A stretch of DNA of 64,000 bases from Gymnorhina tibicen. Its lineage: Eukaryota > Chordata > Aves > Passeriformes > Artamidae. The notes below the pieces were generated by a model. It was not told the origin of the DNA. It ran no database searches and worked only from the letters and a program-made list of their open reading frames with translations. Below are positions 50,301-61,189 of the stretch, one piece after another. A program made the position numbers and the translations under genes. Position 1 is the first letter of the stretch; each line of letters opens with the position of its first letter. Location of the stretch: contig VXAZ01008135.1 of the NCBI GenBank assembly GCA_013399875.1, positions 372,001 through 436,000 of the forward strand, written 5' to 3'.

Positions 50301-51027
50301 ACGGGAGAGAGAAGGTAGATGGAGACACACTGCAAGAGTTTAAAGTTGGGCAGGTTTTTGGTAGCGCTTTGTCAAAACCTGCCAAACCTGCCTGCCAAAG
50401 CATCTGGGTCACTAAATGACTGTTAAAAGGAAAATTGCTTTTAAGAGTATCTACATCAAAAGGGCTACTATTTTTTCTATGAAAATGGGTTGCAAATTCA
50501 TAGATGTAAGTAGAAGAAAATAGACAGCAACTCATCTTAGGATGAGTGAGAGGCAGCTAAAACTCTGACCATACCATCATCACAGAAATATCTGATCATC
50601 TCAGAAGATTTTACTTGGGAGTAGTCAGAGTTTGGGATACAGGAAAGCTCTTCAATACCTATAAAACATGCAAAAGCAGCTGAAGTCAGACATAAAATGA
50701 ATAAGCAGGACTGCTTACAACCTGCCACTGGACTTGACAGGGTACCTTCTTGCACTTAACTTTTTAGAAAGAGAGATTTGTCTGTCGCAAGGAAGGGCAA
50801 AAAGAAGCAGAGATCTTTGCACAATTAACAAATCTCAAGAACTAGAATTCAAACCTCAAAAACCCACAAAATTCTGATCCCCTAAGTCTCAAACCTACAG
50901 ACAGCATCAGCAGCGACACAAATAACTGCATTTGACTGCAGAAGTGGGTTTGCTCACTCCTGTTCTCACACATCACTGTCACTCAGCTGGCTCCTCTCTG
51001 CAGCACTTTTCAGGCAAGTGGTTTTTC

Positions 51028-51335
51028 ACAGAACCACAGGATTCCAGAGTGGTTTGGGTTGGAAGGGACTTTAAAGATCATTTTGTTCCACCCCCCTGCC
51101 ACGTGCAGGGACACCTTTGACTAGACCAGGTGGCTCCCAGCCCCGTTCAATCTGGCCTTGGATGCTTTGAGGGATCCAGGGGCAGCCCCAGCTTCTCTGG
51201 GCACCCTGTGCTAGGGCCTCCCCACCCTCACAGGGAAGAATCTCTTCTGAATATGGAAACTAAACCTGCCCTCTTTCAGTTTAAAACCATAAGCCCTAAT
51301 CCTATCACTACACATCCTTACTAAATGCCCACGTT
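51028..51335 (-). mobile_element. CR1 LINE 3'-end fragment
   Basis: The plus strand has GTGGTTTGGGTTGGAAGGGA, TTTAAAGATCAT, CCCCCTGCCACGTGCAGGGA, ACTAGACCAGGTGGCTC, TCTGGCCTTGGATGC and CTCTTTCAGTTTAAAACCAT. This is a reverse-complement CR1 3' end of about 300 bp, the longest copy in the window. Confidence 0.94.
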
Positions 51336-51956
51336 TTGAGAAGGATCTTCCATCCCAAACGCACAGATTAAAATGACCAGCTTATTCCCCACAAGGCACA
51401 AAGCTAGAGAATGCCTGCTCTCTAAAACATGAGCTTCTTTAAGAAGCTATTTCGGTAATTCTTTTTTGTCACCTTCTCTGTAGGAAGTAGTTTTTGACTT
51501 CATTTGAACGAGCGGTCCCGTAACTTGTAAAAAGCTCTCTCGCCCACAGAAGACCAGATGTCGAGCTTCAGCGTTCCTCAGAGTAAGAACAAAACCACTC
51601 GGGGGACAGTTGGTTTCGATGCTAACATGTCAAGAGTTTCATGCATTAGCCTATTGTTTACATAAACAGCTTCCTTTAAACAAGTGATGTTTTACAGGAT
51701 TATGAAGTATTTATTTCAGAAGAGTCTAAAGAGTCTCTTGAGTAACTACCACAGAGAAAGTATCACCACAGAAAGCATAAGGCTAAATGATAATACCAGC
51801 TAATTAGTTAAAGCAAGCAATCAAATAACTCTATAGCAAAGTAATGGGATAAATAAGTGCACAGAGATAATTTTGCACATGTTTACTTCTAAAATGCCAT
51901 TGCTTTGAGTCCTAAATCACATACTGTTAGCACTGCAAATCTGCACCATTCGTTAT

Positions 51957-52862
51957 TTGGAAAAAAACCAAAGGCCTAAAACCCAAATACTTTCCTCCGG
52001 GTTTGTTATTTTAAGGAAAAAAGGGTCAACGTGCCTAGGAAGCGCTCGTTTTGGAAGCACGCAGGCAATTTTCATCTCGCGCCAAGTTCCATTACGGGCA
52101 GCGTTTGTGGAAATGCAAACCAGGGAGCTTTGCCTGAAGAAAATTTTACCATGGCAGAACTCACCCTCTCACTACAGGCCCCAAATGTTACGTGTGTCAG
52201 GAAGAGTTAAGAGCTCCCATTTCCAGTGTCAAATAAGCTTAGCAGGAACTGAACCACCGGGTACGCTTCCCCTTTCTGTACCCTCTGGCAGCTGCGATTT
52301 AGGCCTGTCTTTAAGAAGAACACAGAATTCTGAGAAGAGTCTAACGCGGTTTCTTTCCTGCTGCCCAAGCCTGGGCTTGCTGACCCCAGGGGGGATTGGC
52401 AAGGACCAGTCTGGGCCCCTCCTGGGCTGTGGGGCAGGTGCTGACGTCCCGCAGACAGCCCTGGGCCACGAGCATCTCCCGCTGCCCTCCGGGACACCCT
52501 TCCCCGCCGGGCTCTCCCAGCTGAGGTTTCTCCTCCTGCAGACTCCGCAGCTGGAACACAGAGCTCTGTCAAAGACTCCAAATCCGCCCGCTCCAGACAC
52601 AGCTTCTCCTTTGGAGAGCAAAGGCTGTTTTTCCTCCCCCAGCCACCTCTTTCCGACCCTGTCTGGCCTGTTATCAAAGCAAAAGCTTCTCCCACCAAAA
52701 CCCCAGAGCTTTACTTCACCGGGAGCCCTTTCTCCTAATCTCCACGCTTCCACTCCTTGGCCGCCTCTAAGAAAGCTGCGTCTCTTCAAACCCCTCTCTC
52801 CCTGCAAAGAAAACACAGGAGACAAGACGTCTCCAGGACACGATTACCCTCTCCTCAGATAA
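51957..52862 (+). other. Unusually long intronic open frame (301 codons), no recognised family
   Basis: The frame opens with an ATG and runs 301 codons antisense to RASAL2, within its first intron. The product is rich in S, P and L and shows no domain, signal peptide or membrane segment I recognise. The opposite strand also has frames of 198 and 163 codons across the same GC-richer part, which argues for low stop density rather than coding. I list it only as a candidate and do not call it a gene. Confidence 0.15.
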
Positions 52863-54789
52863 TTCCCATGCAATAATTTCTCAGGATGAAGGCAATCACA
52901 GACAATATTCCTGCTGTCAGACTCCTCTGCACGAGCAGCATGAAGTACGACGTCCCGACGCTCCCACGGAGACCGACCACAGAAACGACAAAAAGCAACC
53001 TGGAACACGACACCCCGTCGGTCACACGCCGTGATTTCACGAGTCAGAAAACAGCTCTCACAAATACAAACATCCCCATTCACCCCACCGAACGTGAATT
53101 TTGGGATTCTGACTAAGCGCTCCGGGGACTGAATGCACGAAAATCGCCAGGCAGCGCTGAGGTGACCACAACTACACACACAGGGACGCCGTCCATTAAG
53201 CGGAATTAAAATCAGATAAGCATAATTTTATTGGCTTCGGATATTATGGCTAATTATCTCGTGGTGTGTTCATAAACATTCAGCTGCGCTGTGTTAGCCT
53301 ATTGCCCACATGAAACGTTACAATGCCTGGGATGAACCGGGCAAAAGGAAGCAGTGGGGAGGGATGTTTAAGTGATACTTCCAGCTGTCAAATGCCAGCA
53401 GTGTTCCCTGTGCATCCCCACACCCCTGTCATTTCAAATATACCACGTTAACACAACATTTACTGCCACGAGAGCACACTACAGTTTAAAAAACTGAGAG
53501 AAACCGGACAGCAGTGTGTTATTTTCATAGTTACAGCTACACAAAACTCGTTTGCAGTTGCAGTTTAATGCAACATGGGATTTTGTCCAAGCAGCTATCT
53601 TGGATCTGTTCTGATAATTAAAGGTGAAGGAGTTTGAACGCTAAGGCTGCACCTTTCAACAACAACATCAGGTTTCATGGCACAAGGCATTTGCACAGCA
53701 CTTAAAGGAACACATGAATAAGCTCAATTGTGTAAAACTTCCCTAATAAAAACCCCACCAAAAATAAACTACTTAAGAGCAAAAGAGATTTGGGAGTGGA
53801 GGAACATGAGTCAGTAGAAGGGCTTCTAAAACGAGCAAGTGGTTTTAAAAACATGAATACAGAAAAGCTGCTCCAATGAGTAATAAATACTAAATTCCTA
53901 CTCAGGAAGAAACAGCTTTGTATTTCGGGAATTGCTGAAAGAAACTGAACAGGGAACTGCCTTGGTTTTGAGTTATATAAATGGGAAAATACAAATCTCT
54001 AGGTAAGTTTATATGGAAATATACATAAGAAATAAAATTTAATAAACCTAGAGTGTAAAGATATTAAAAAGAGCACAAAGTTCAAATAACTTTAGTGAAT
54101 TATAAAAAATCCTCAAACGGTTCTGGAAAAGCAAGGATATAAAATATTCTCTCTCATTCAAGGCACAAAAAATCCTCTATAAAATGAATGAAAACTTGAA
54201 ATCAAAATTAGAAGACTGAAGAAACAGATCTTTATCCAGGCGATGAAAGAGAAGGAAGGAATTCTGAAGAACTGTCTTTATAAAAATACTAACAAGGGAG
54301 CAATTGTGAAAACTAAACACACACACTAAATAAAAGAAATCAGTGTTTACCCTCACCCCCTCAAACCAAACCAGAGCTACCCAGGGAAGAGGTAGGTAAG
54401 GCATTCTGCTGAAGGATTATTTTGTCATCAGTCTACAATTAAGCGCACACCACCCTGAGATGCAGATAAGCACCAGTGAAATAAATGTTATCTGAGAACT
54501 CTCTCACAAACCCATTCTCAAGAGTGTGAAAGGGTCACTGGTAACACTCAGAAATAACAAGAACAGGTGCGGCTGCTCACCCACAACCCTGGGATCCAAG
54601 GCTTTGCCTCCGCATAGCTCCTTCCTTATCTTCTTTCTGCCCATATCATGGTATGTTCTCAGCCGACAGGTTTATCAGAATGACACTTCTCCTTCCTCGA
54701 GCTGACAAATTTGCTAGAAATTAGTATGTTCTTAGATTTCTTAAGTAATAAGTAATAGTGAGTATAAGACCTTTTACCTTCAGGCTTTG

Positions 54790-55100
54790 CACATGCCGGT
54801 GGAAATGCTGCTTCCAAACGCCCGGCTCTGGGAGCGGATAGAAATCAGCAGCCGTGCACCAAAAGCGCTTCATTCGCACCCAAAGCCGGCCCAGGCGGCT
54901 CCCGGGCAGAGGCAGGCGGCACACGAGGAGAGAGCCGTGCTATTCCCGCTGCTCGTGCCCCGCAGCCGTGCCCTTCCTGCCCGGAGCCGCGCGGAGCGGG
55001 ACGCGGCCAGCCCGCCGCGCACGCCGCGGAGCCGCCTCAATATGCCAAGGCTGCGGGCACAGCCGCAGGACGCAGCTCTCCTGCGGTTCAGCATCCTTTC
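54790..55100. promoter_or_regulatory. GC-rich block, possible internal promoter in the first RASAL2 intron
   Basis: CpG-dense sequence lies between the large first exon and the PH exon. On the minus strand a donor-like CCTGAAG|GTAAAAG lies just downstream, at 54778. The frame that could join the PH exon has a TGA and no later ATG. A transcript starting here would thus have a noncoding first exon and could begin translation at the Met of YTEM in the PH exon. This is inference from splice signals alone. Confidence 0.3.
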
Positions 55101-58100
55101 GTCGCCTAAGAGGATGAGTGAGTCCGTCCAGGAGGGTTTTCCACGGCCAAGAAGCGATGAAACAGTGTCTGAACGTGCTTCCTAGACTGTGAGACCGACT
55201 GGAAAGTATTTATCCAGATCTTGTTTTTTCTTTTCTTTTTAAATCCCACTTCCCTCTTCAAGCTGCCATGAAAACAACTGGTCCTCTTTCAGGACTTAAG
55301 CATTTCCTGAAGAAGGGAACCCCTCCGCAATTCTGGCGCAGAGATGAAGCAAAACACAAGGGGCCAGGCAAGCATTAGAAGGAAAGACAAGCTTTTTTAA
55401 AAAGTCGATAATCTCCAAGTATTTCAGAGGAAAGTGGAAATACCTTTAATTGAGTGAGGCTGTGGAAGTAGAGGACTTGGCTCCTTGGACAGAAGAGACA
55501 CAGAACGTGCACCCCTGGGTTCTCCTGGTTCAAGTCCAAAGCATGCCTCTCCCACTGTGGATTTCACAACACAGAAAAGGTCTCTTGGGTTTCAGTCACT
55601 GTGAGAAGAATTTCTGTCCAAACAGACGTTTCCTGGGGGACTTTTGATCAAGGTTTTCCGTGTAAAGCTGTTTGCATACTTTGGAGAAACCCCACATCTC
55701 ACACCATCCTGTGGCTGGTTTCAGTGCCTGAGCACTTTTACCCCAGGTCTCAGTGGCATGAGCATTACCAAGTTCTGCTTCTCATGGAGAGGAATACATG
55801 CATTTTCTTGGATCTTTCCTTGAACACTAAACAGGACTATAGGCATGGAAAGACACTCTCTGCCCACCCAAGCACCAAAACAGTCAGTGGACAATTCAGT
55901 GGCCCCCACAGAATTAAACACGTGCGGTTTTTGAAAGAACAAAAGATTTGATCTCTTCTGAGCATCTAGACTGTGGTTGAAGAACACGACGGATGTATAT
56001 TTCTGTCACCCCTTTTATCTTCAAGTCACCTCCCTCAGACCTCAGATCTAAACCCCAGGAGCTCACAAGTTTTACCACTGTTTTAGCAGGTCTCAGGCTA
56101 CAGTCCTGCATGGGGCAGGAGCCTCTGCCCAGCAGCTCCAGCTAATTATGGCACAGGCAGCACTTCCTCAAGGAAAAATAAAACCAGTGGAGAGCAATTA
56201 GTTGTCCTCTGACTGCATATCCCACACAACTGCACCTTGCAGGGTGAACTACTTCTGTTAAACACAAGTTGTCATCTACTCGAGGGATCAGAGATTGAAC
56301 GTTTGTGATGGCAAGGGGTGAAAAGAAACCCCATGGAGGCGTTTGTCCATCCCACCAAAAGCTCTGTTTTCCCGTGAAGTGGCCCAAGCAGGACCTGGCT
56401 GTTGCAAGTGATTTTATGGGTGATTTCATCAAAGTTGTTTCCCCAAACACCTTCTCAGCTACAATTTCCTCCCTCGAGAGAGTTTGACTTTTAATCTAGA
56501 GACCCATTGTTTTTCTCTCAGTTCCTGAATTGTGACTCTCTTTGCAAAACCAGTTTCGGCAGGCTCAGACAGAGGTTTGGGCCACCCCAAAGAGCCAGAA
56601 GGCTCTGTCCCTGTCCCATAGCTGACACAAAGTATTTACCAAGTGGTGTCTTCTCACAAATAATCCTTTTCCTTTGTTTACTTTACACACTACTAAAAGC
56701 AAAGCATCCCAGTAACACAGCCACTGGCAATACTTAGGAATTATGAGAGAACCATGTGGTATCAGAGAGCACCAGAACAGAGGAAAGAAGGATGCTCTGC
56801 CCCTCATGTACTGTGGGATTTTGATCCGATATGCTCACATCACACAGAATACCTTCCCAGAAGGTCTCAACAACAGTGAGAGCCCGCAGTAGAAACCTTT
56901 GTTCCTAATCTGAGTAAATACAGACAGAAAAAACCCAACCAACTCCTTAATGAGAAGACTTCAACAGAAAAGAAAAAGAAAAAATGTAGCTCTGTTACTT
57001 TCTTTTCCCCACCGTGTGCTCCACACAATTTATTGAGAAAGGTCTTGGAGAAATGAATCAGTGACTGCAAATAGATAGGCTTGAACAGGTACAGTCCTTA
57101 GTTATTTCTTCCTTTTGGCCATTTGTTTTTGTTTTAAAGCAACGTGACAGCTTGCAATAGCAAACACGAGCCTGTCAGGGACATTCCACTGGGACTGAAA
57201 GACTGAACACCCCTGCAGACATAGTATATTCTTCTTTCACTACTACTACTGAATTCTTTGGAATACTGATGACTTGTCCAGCAGCCTCAACCGTATCCAG
57301 ACGTTATCAGGCTTTTAACATGACAATCTGGAGGACTCTGGAAAGTGCTGAGGTTTTGGGAAGAAGGAAAGTTTATTTTTGGTTTTATTATTATAAATTT
57401 AAACTTTGTGGGTTTTTTTCCAGGCATCATCAGTTGCCGGGTTCAAGTTGGGTAGCCCACTAGAAAGTTTCAGAAAAGCCTGAGAAAAAAGGCAAGTTTA
57501 TCCTCTTTTCCCCCCCTCTTTTTTCCCACCCTGCCTTAAGAGTGTTGTTATCAGCATGGTAGATTTAAATGAAATCTCAGAGTGGCATCTTGCTGACCTC
57601 AATCCCAGCTGGCTAAACCCTTGCAACAGTCCTTGGCATCTACCAGACAGCACACACCAATTCAGCTGCTTGATTACGAAATGGAGAATCTGGTATGAGG
57701 AACTAGATCCGTTCCACTGTCTGGAGCTCTGTTTAAAAGACAGCTTAATTTCTCTCTCTCCCTAGAACTTCACTGACAGGAGCAGACTTGATATGTCAAT
57801 CAGGGCAGCACAACACCAGAGAGGATCCTGTGCCTGCAGGACTGCACACACCACGCACAGGGTGCCCTTGAGAAGGAAATGCTACTGCTACCACCAGCTG
57901 ATGCTTGTTTTGAAGGGACCTCCAGGTTTTAAAGCGCACACCAAAACGTCTCATACCACTTCCTTATCAGCAAAAGAACCTTTTTTTTCAGTTGCTTTTT
58001 AAAAATTAAGATAGAACATCAGAGCATCGCCAACGTCGTGGTAATAAAGCCAAGTTACGAGACAGTTTAAACAACTATGGCACGTCTCACTGCACTCACC

Positions 58101-58145
58101 TGTTACACAAACACAAGGGGAACGAAACAGAAGTGAGTTCATTAC

Positions 58146-59103
58146 CTGTACTCAAAACAATCTGATTGTCCTCTGCCTTCCCTTCAGTTACAGACTCACT
58201 GACGGGCTCCCCTTTCCGGCTCAGTATCCTTGCAAGGCCACTTGAGAGCGAGGAGAAGATGCCGCGGATGAAGTAGCCCTGCTGCTCGGCGTCCAGCGAG
58301 CATACTGTGCGCAGGAGCGGCCTGGCATCACTGCCCCCACAGTGCAGGAGCGGCCTGGTATCGCCGCCCCCAGGGTGCAGGAGCGGCCTGGCATCGCTGC
58401 CCCCAGAGTGCAGGAAGGGCCTGGTATCGCTGCCCCCAGGGTGCGGGAGCGGCCTGGCATCGCTGCCCTCAGAGTGTAGGAAGGGCCTGGCATCGCTGCC
58501 CCCAGGGTGTAGGAGCGGCCTGGCATCGCTGCCCTCAGAGTGCAGGAACGGCCTGGTATCGCTGCCCCCAGGGTGTAGGAGCGGCCTGGCATCGCCGCCC
58601 CCAGAGTGTAGGAAGGGCCTGGCATCGCTGCCCTCAGAGTGTAGGAAGGGCCTGGCATCGCCGTCCCCAGGGTGTAGGAAGGGCCTGGCATCGCCGCTCC
58701 CGGCGTGCGGCGCAGGCTCAGACAGGGAGCGGCTGAAGGGAGCCCGGAACGGCCGGCTCCTGGTCGGGAACGGTGCCTCAGGTGGGTCTTCGTGGAGATC
58801 GCCAGCACTGGTAGCATCCACGCTCGCAGAGCTTTTGGAGAGGCTCAGGTCATTGCATTCCCCTTTCAAACTGGAGGAGCCCTCCCTTTTGCTTATCCTC
58901 CAGGGAAGCCAAGGATGCATCTGCCACCTGTACGCTCCGAGAGGTTTCTCTGAGTCAAAACTCATCTGTTTATTCAACTTCTTGCTTTTCGTTCGGTGGT
59001 GCCAGTGATAGTCCTTCAGGGCAGCTGTGCCAGCATCTTGCTCTGACAAAGATCTTCTGAAGGTCCTGGGAGAGAGACTGTGATGCTTTCTGAAAGCACT
59101 CAT
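58146..59103 (-). CDS. RASAL2: RASAL2, large alternative first coding exon (N-terminal extension, about 319 aa)
   Basis: This is the longest real open frame in the window. The ATG at 59103-59101 has A at -3, and an in-frame TAA lies upstream at about 59148, so this is the first in-frame start. The exon ends at 58146 with the donor TACAG|GTAATG, leaving one base (G) of a split codon. The next exon at 35134 starts with AT, giving D-V-K-G-P, the residues expected at the start of the RASAL2 PH region, so strand, order and phase all agree. Residues 13-22 and 123-132 are Arg/Ser rich (RRSLSEQ and SRSLSEP). Residues 135-265 are eleven full and one partial 11-residue repeats. Residues about 277-294 (YFIRGIFSSLSSGLARIL) look like an amphipathic helix just before the PH region. 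It differs from the human long-isoform N terminus I remember (starting MELSPSS), so it seems to be an alternative first exon. No RNA evidence is available; assignment to RASAL2 rests on phase and position. Confidence 0.8.
58309..58701 (-). repeat. 33-bp coding minisatellite, about 12 copies, inside the RASAL2 first exon
   Basis: A tandem repeat of 33 bp runs through the exon without breaking its frame. On the coding strand each unit gives 11 residues close to G-G-S-D-A-R-P-F-L-H-S. There are eleven full units (residues 135-255) and a partial twelfth (256-265). Units vary at a few positions: A/T before R, F/L after P, S/P/C at the end, and E, G or D at the start. S-ending and P-ending units tend to alternate, which suggests past expansion of a two-unit (66-bp) block. 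Because 33 is a multiple of three and no unit holds a stop, other frames on both strands are open here too; I treat those as by-products. Confidence 0.95.
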
Positions 59104-59219
59104 TTTCCACCCTTTGGGCTCCAGCGCTTCACTTACACTCCTTGTTGCTTAGTAGTCACGTAGCTGCAGTTCCTCACTCACCATTTTACATCCCCAGTTA
59201 CTTCGTTCATGGCTGCGAG
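59104..59219 (-). other. Putative 5' UTR next to the large RASAL2 exon, with a short upstream ORF
   Basis: If the acceptor ending at 59220 is used, this is 5' UTR. It contains an upstream ATG at 59210-59208 in good context (GCAGCCATGA) that opens a ten-codon frame ending in TGA. It also contains an in-frame TAA (about 59148) before the main ATG. A donor-like ATG|GTGAGTG lies inside the same stretch at about 59182, so this part could also be spliced differently. Confidence 0.3.
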
Positions 59220-59496
59220 CTGCGAAACAGCAGAGGTTCTTCCTGAAGACCTTGAGCACCCATCCCAGAACCAGGTATTTCCTACATCTCCACGAGCAGG
59301 ACGTGCCCTCCACCTGTAGCACACCGACTTCCAACAGCACACGAAGCCTCGCTGAGCCTGCTCCCGCTTCCTGGGCTGTCACATCTCTGCAGCAAGCTCT
59401 CAGGAAATGACTAAAAGAGCCCGGCCATGAAAACCCACAGTGCCGTTCTGTGCCAATCACGCTTCACTTTTTTCAGTCTACATTAAAGATTTGGTT

Positions 59497-59519
59497 AAAA
59501 AAAAAAAAAAAAAAAAAAA
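59497..59519. repeat. Poly(A) run of 23
   Basis: Twenty-three uninterrupted A on the plus strand, preceded about 16 bases upstream by ATTAAA. It lies upstream of the large RASAL2 exon. On the gene strand it is a T run. Confidence 0.97.
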
Positions 59520-61189
59520 GGAATGCGAAAGTACTTTGCTCTAGAGACACAGCAACGTCTCAGAAAAGCGTTGAGAAACTGCAGCACTCAACTAAGAGTC
59601 ATGCACATGTTCTCCAGTTAAGTAGCAAAGTATATTACTATATACAGTTAAGTATGAAGTTTCTATTTACTACAGGTATGTTGTACCACTTAGGAGTGCC
59701 TCAGAGCTGCCTTTTGGAGAAAGGTAGTACAGGCAGCTTCATCAGAACCCAGTGCTGGAAGCACGAGACAGGAAAGCAAAGGGGAGGAACGGAGCAAGGA
59801 GAACAAACCCTGCAACTCAACGCAGTGAGAGTGTAAATACACTGAAGGGAAATCGGTAAAGAGGAGGAGAGAAGGGACCGAGAGGGTGGGTGGGACTTCA
59901 CCAAACACAGACCAAAGGGAAGGGTTTGAGGCATGGCAAACAGAACTGGGCAGCAGGAAGATATTCCTTTTTCTCCTCCCCCTTTCTTCCCTTCTTAAAC
60001 AACAGAAGAGGGGATTTTTTTTTTAATAAATCTAGTTGCAATAAATGAGATGGAAAGAAATAGTCCTATCTGTTTAACCAAGAGGAAAAAACCCTCTTGC
60101 CTTCAGTACAATTTAAGAAACAGCTGACTGCTTTAAAATCTCATAAAGAAAATATCCACTGGTGAACTAAGAACACGCTTGCCAAGTTTTAGACCAGAAC
60201 ACTTAAATCTCAAGTCTGCTCAAATCCCTGAAAATAGGGGGTTTATAATGGAAACGCTGACAGACCCTTGGCAATAAAGTAACAATGAGAACTACTTCTC
60301 TGGTTAAATAAAATGATAATCTGCTCTGGCAGACCAATAAAGCTTAACTGACCCACTATGGGATCTCGCCTTTAAACTAGGCTGCATTCATCAGCCAAAG
60401 TACATTCCTGACAGCTGCGGATGCAAAAACTTCCTTACTTACATGTATATATGGGAAAGGGTATCACTGCTCCCTAGAACACAGAGGGAGTTACCCTAAA
60501 ACCTCCATCAAACGAAAAAATAACTTCTTTATTAATTAGCAAGTTAGGCTTTTCCATTAAAAACAACAGAAGCAACTATCTAAAAATGACCACGTTTAAG
60601 AAGTCACAACAAATAACCCCAGAAACAGAAACAGCTCAGATACTGCAATGCAAATTCTGCATCAAATAATGACACTGCCTCTCGTGCTTTGTGGACGTCG
60701 TGCTGCTCAGAACGTAAGTCTGGAATGACAACATGTGCCTAACACCACAACTCTGCTACAATTTCCATCCAGAGCAATGAAGACTCAAGGAAGCACAAGG
60801 AACAGTGAACACAGAGATACCGGTACTCCCCTGAAAAAAAGACTCCACCAGGAAAAAGGTAGCCAGCTTTTGTGTTCTGCTTCTTGATCCCAGGGGCTGC
60901 TGATCACCTTTGGCTGCAGCCCATCTGGCCCCACAGACTCAGACAGGTTCTTTAAAGTAACTCCTGACCTGACCCTCATCTATTGCTGGGAGCTGTTCTC
61001 CCCCGAGGAGAGATGTCCATGTTTCCAAGACTGAGGCAAACCCAGCAGCACTGAGAACCCCGTTTTAACCGGGTCTGCTGTTGCTGGGTCTCCCACCCCT
61101 TCCAGCAACGGGTCCTTCTCCTCGCTGAGCCTTTTGCTGCTGGTGTGGCAGCAGTGCTGCGGCCAAGTGCCTTGAATTGGGCAGTCTGG

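Larger units (their letters stand above)
35135..58145 (-). other. RASAL2 intron between the large first exon and the PH-region exon
   Basis: About 23 kb with no recognised exon. It contains a CR1 remnant at 51028-51335, a GC-rich block at 54.8-55.1 kb, and a C-rich simple repeat near 42961-43014. Short A, T and C runs occur, for example at 48131-48160. Two long plus-strand open frames (51957-52862 and 43579-44382) resemble no family I know. Elsewhere I see unique intronic sequence and nothing I can name. Confidence 0.75.

Noticed and set aside
58221..59008. Other long open frames across the minisatellite (198 codons on the minus strand, 233 codons on the plus strand)
   Set aside because: They exist because a 33-bp unit without stops stays open in several frames. 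The frame starting at 59103 has the fitting donor phase and the non-repeat flanks.
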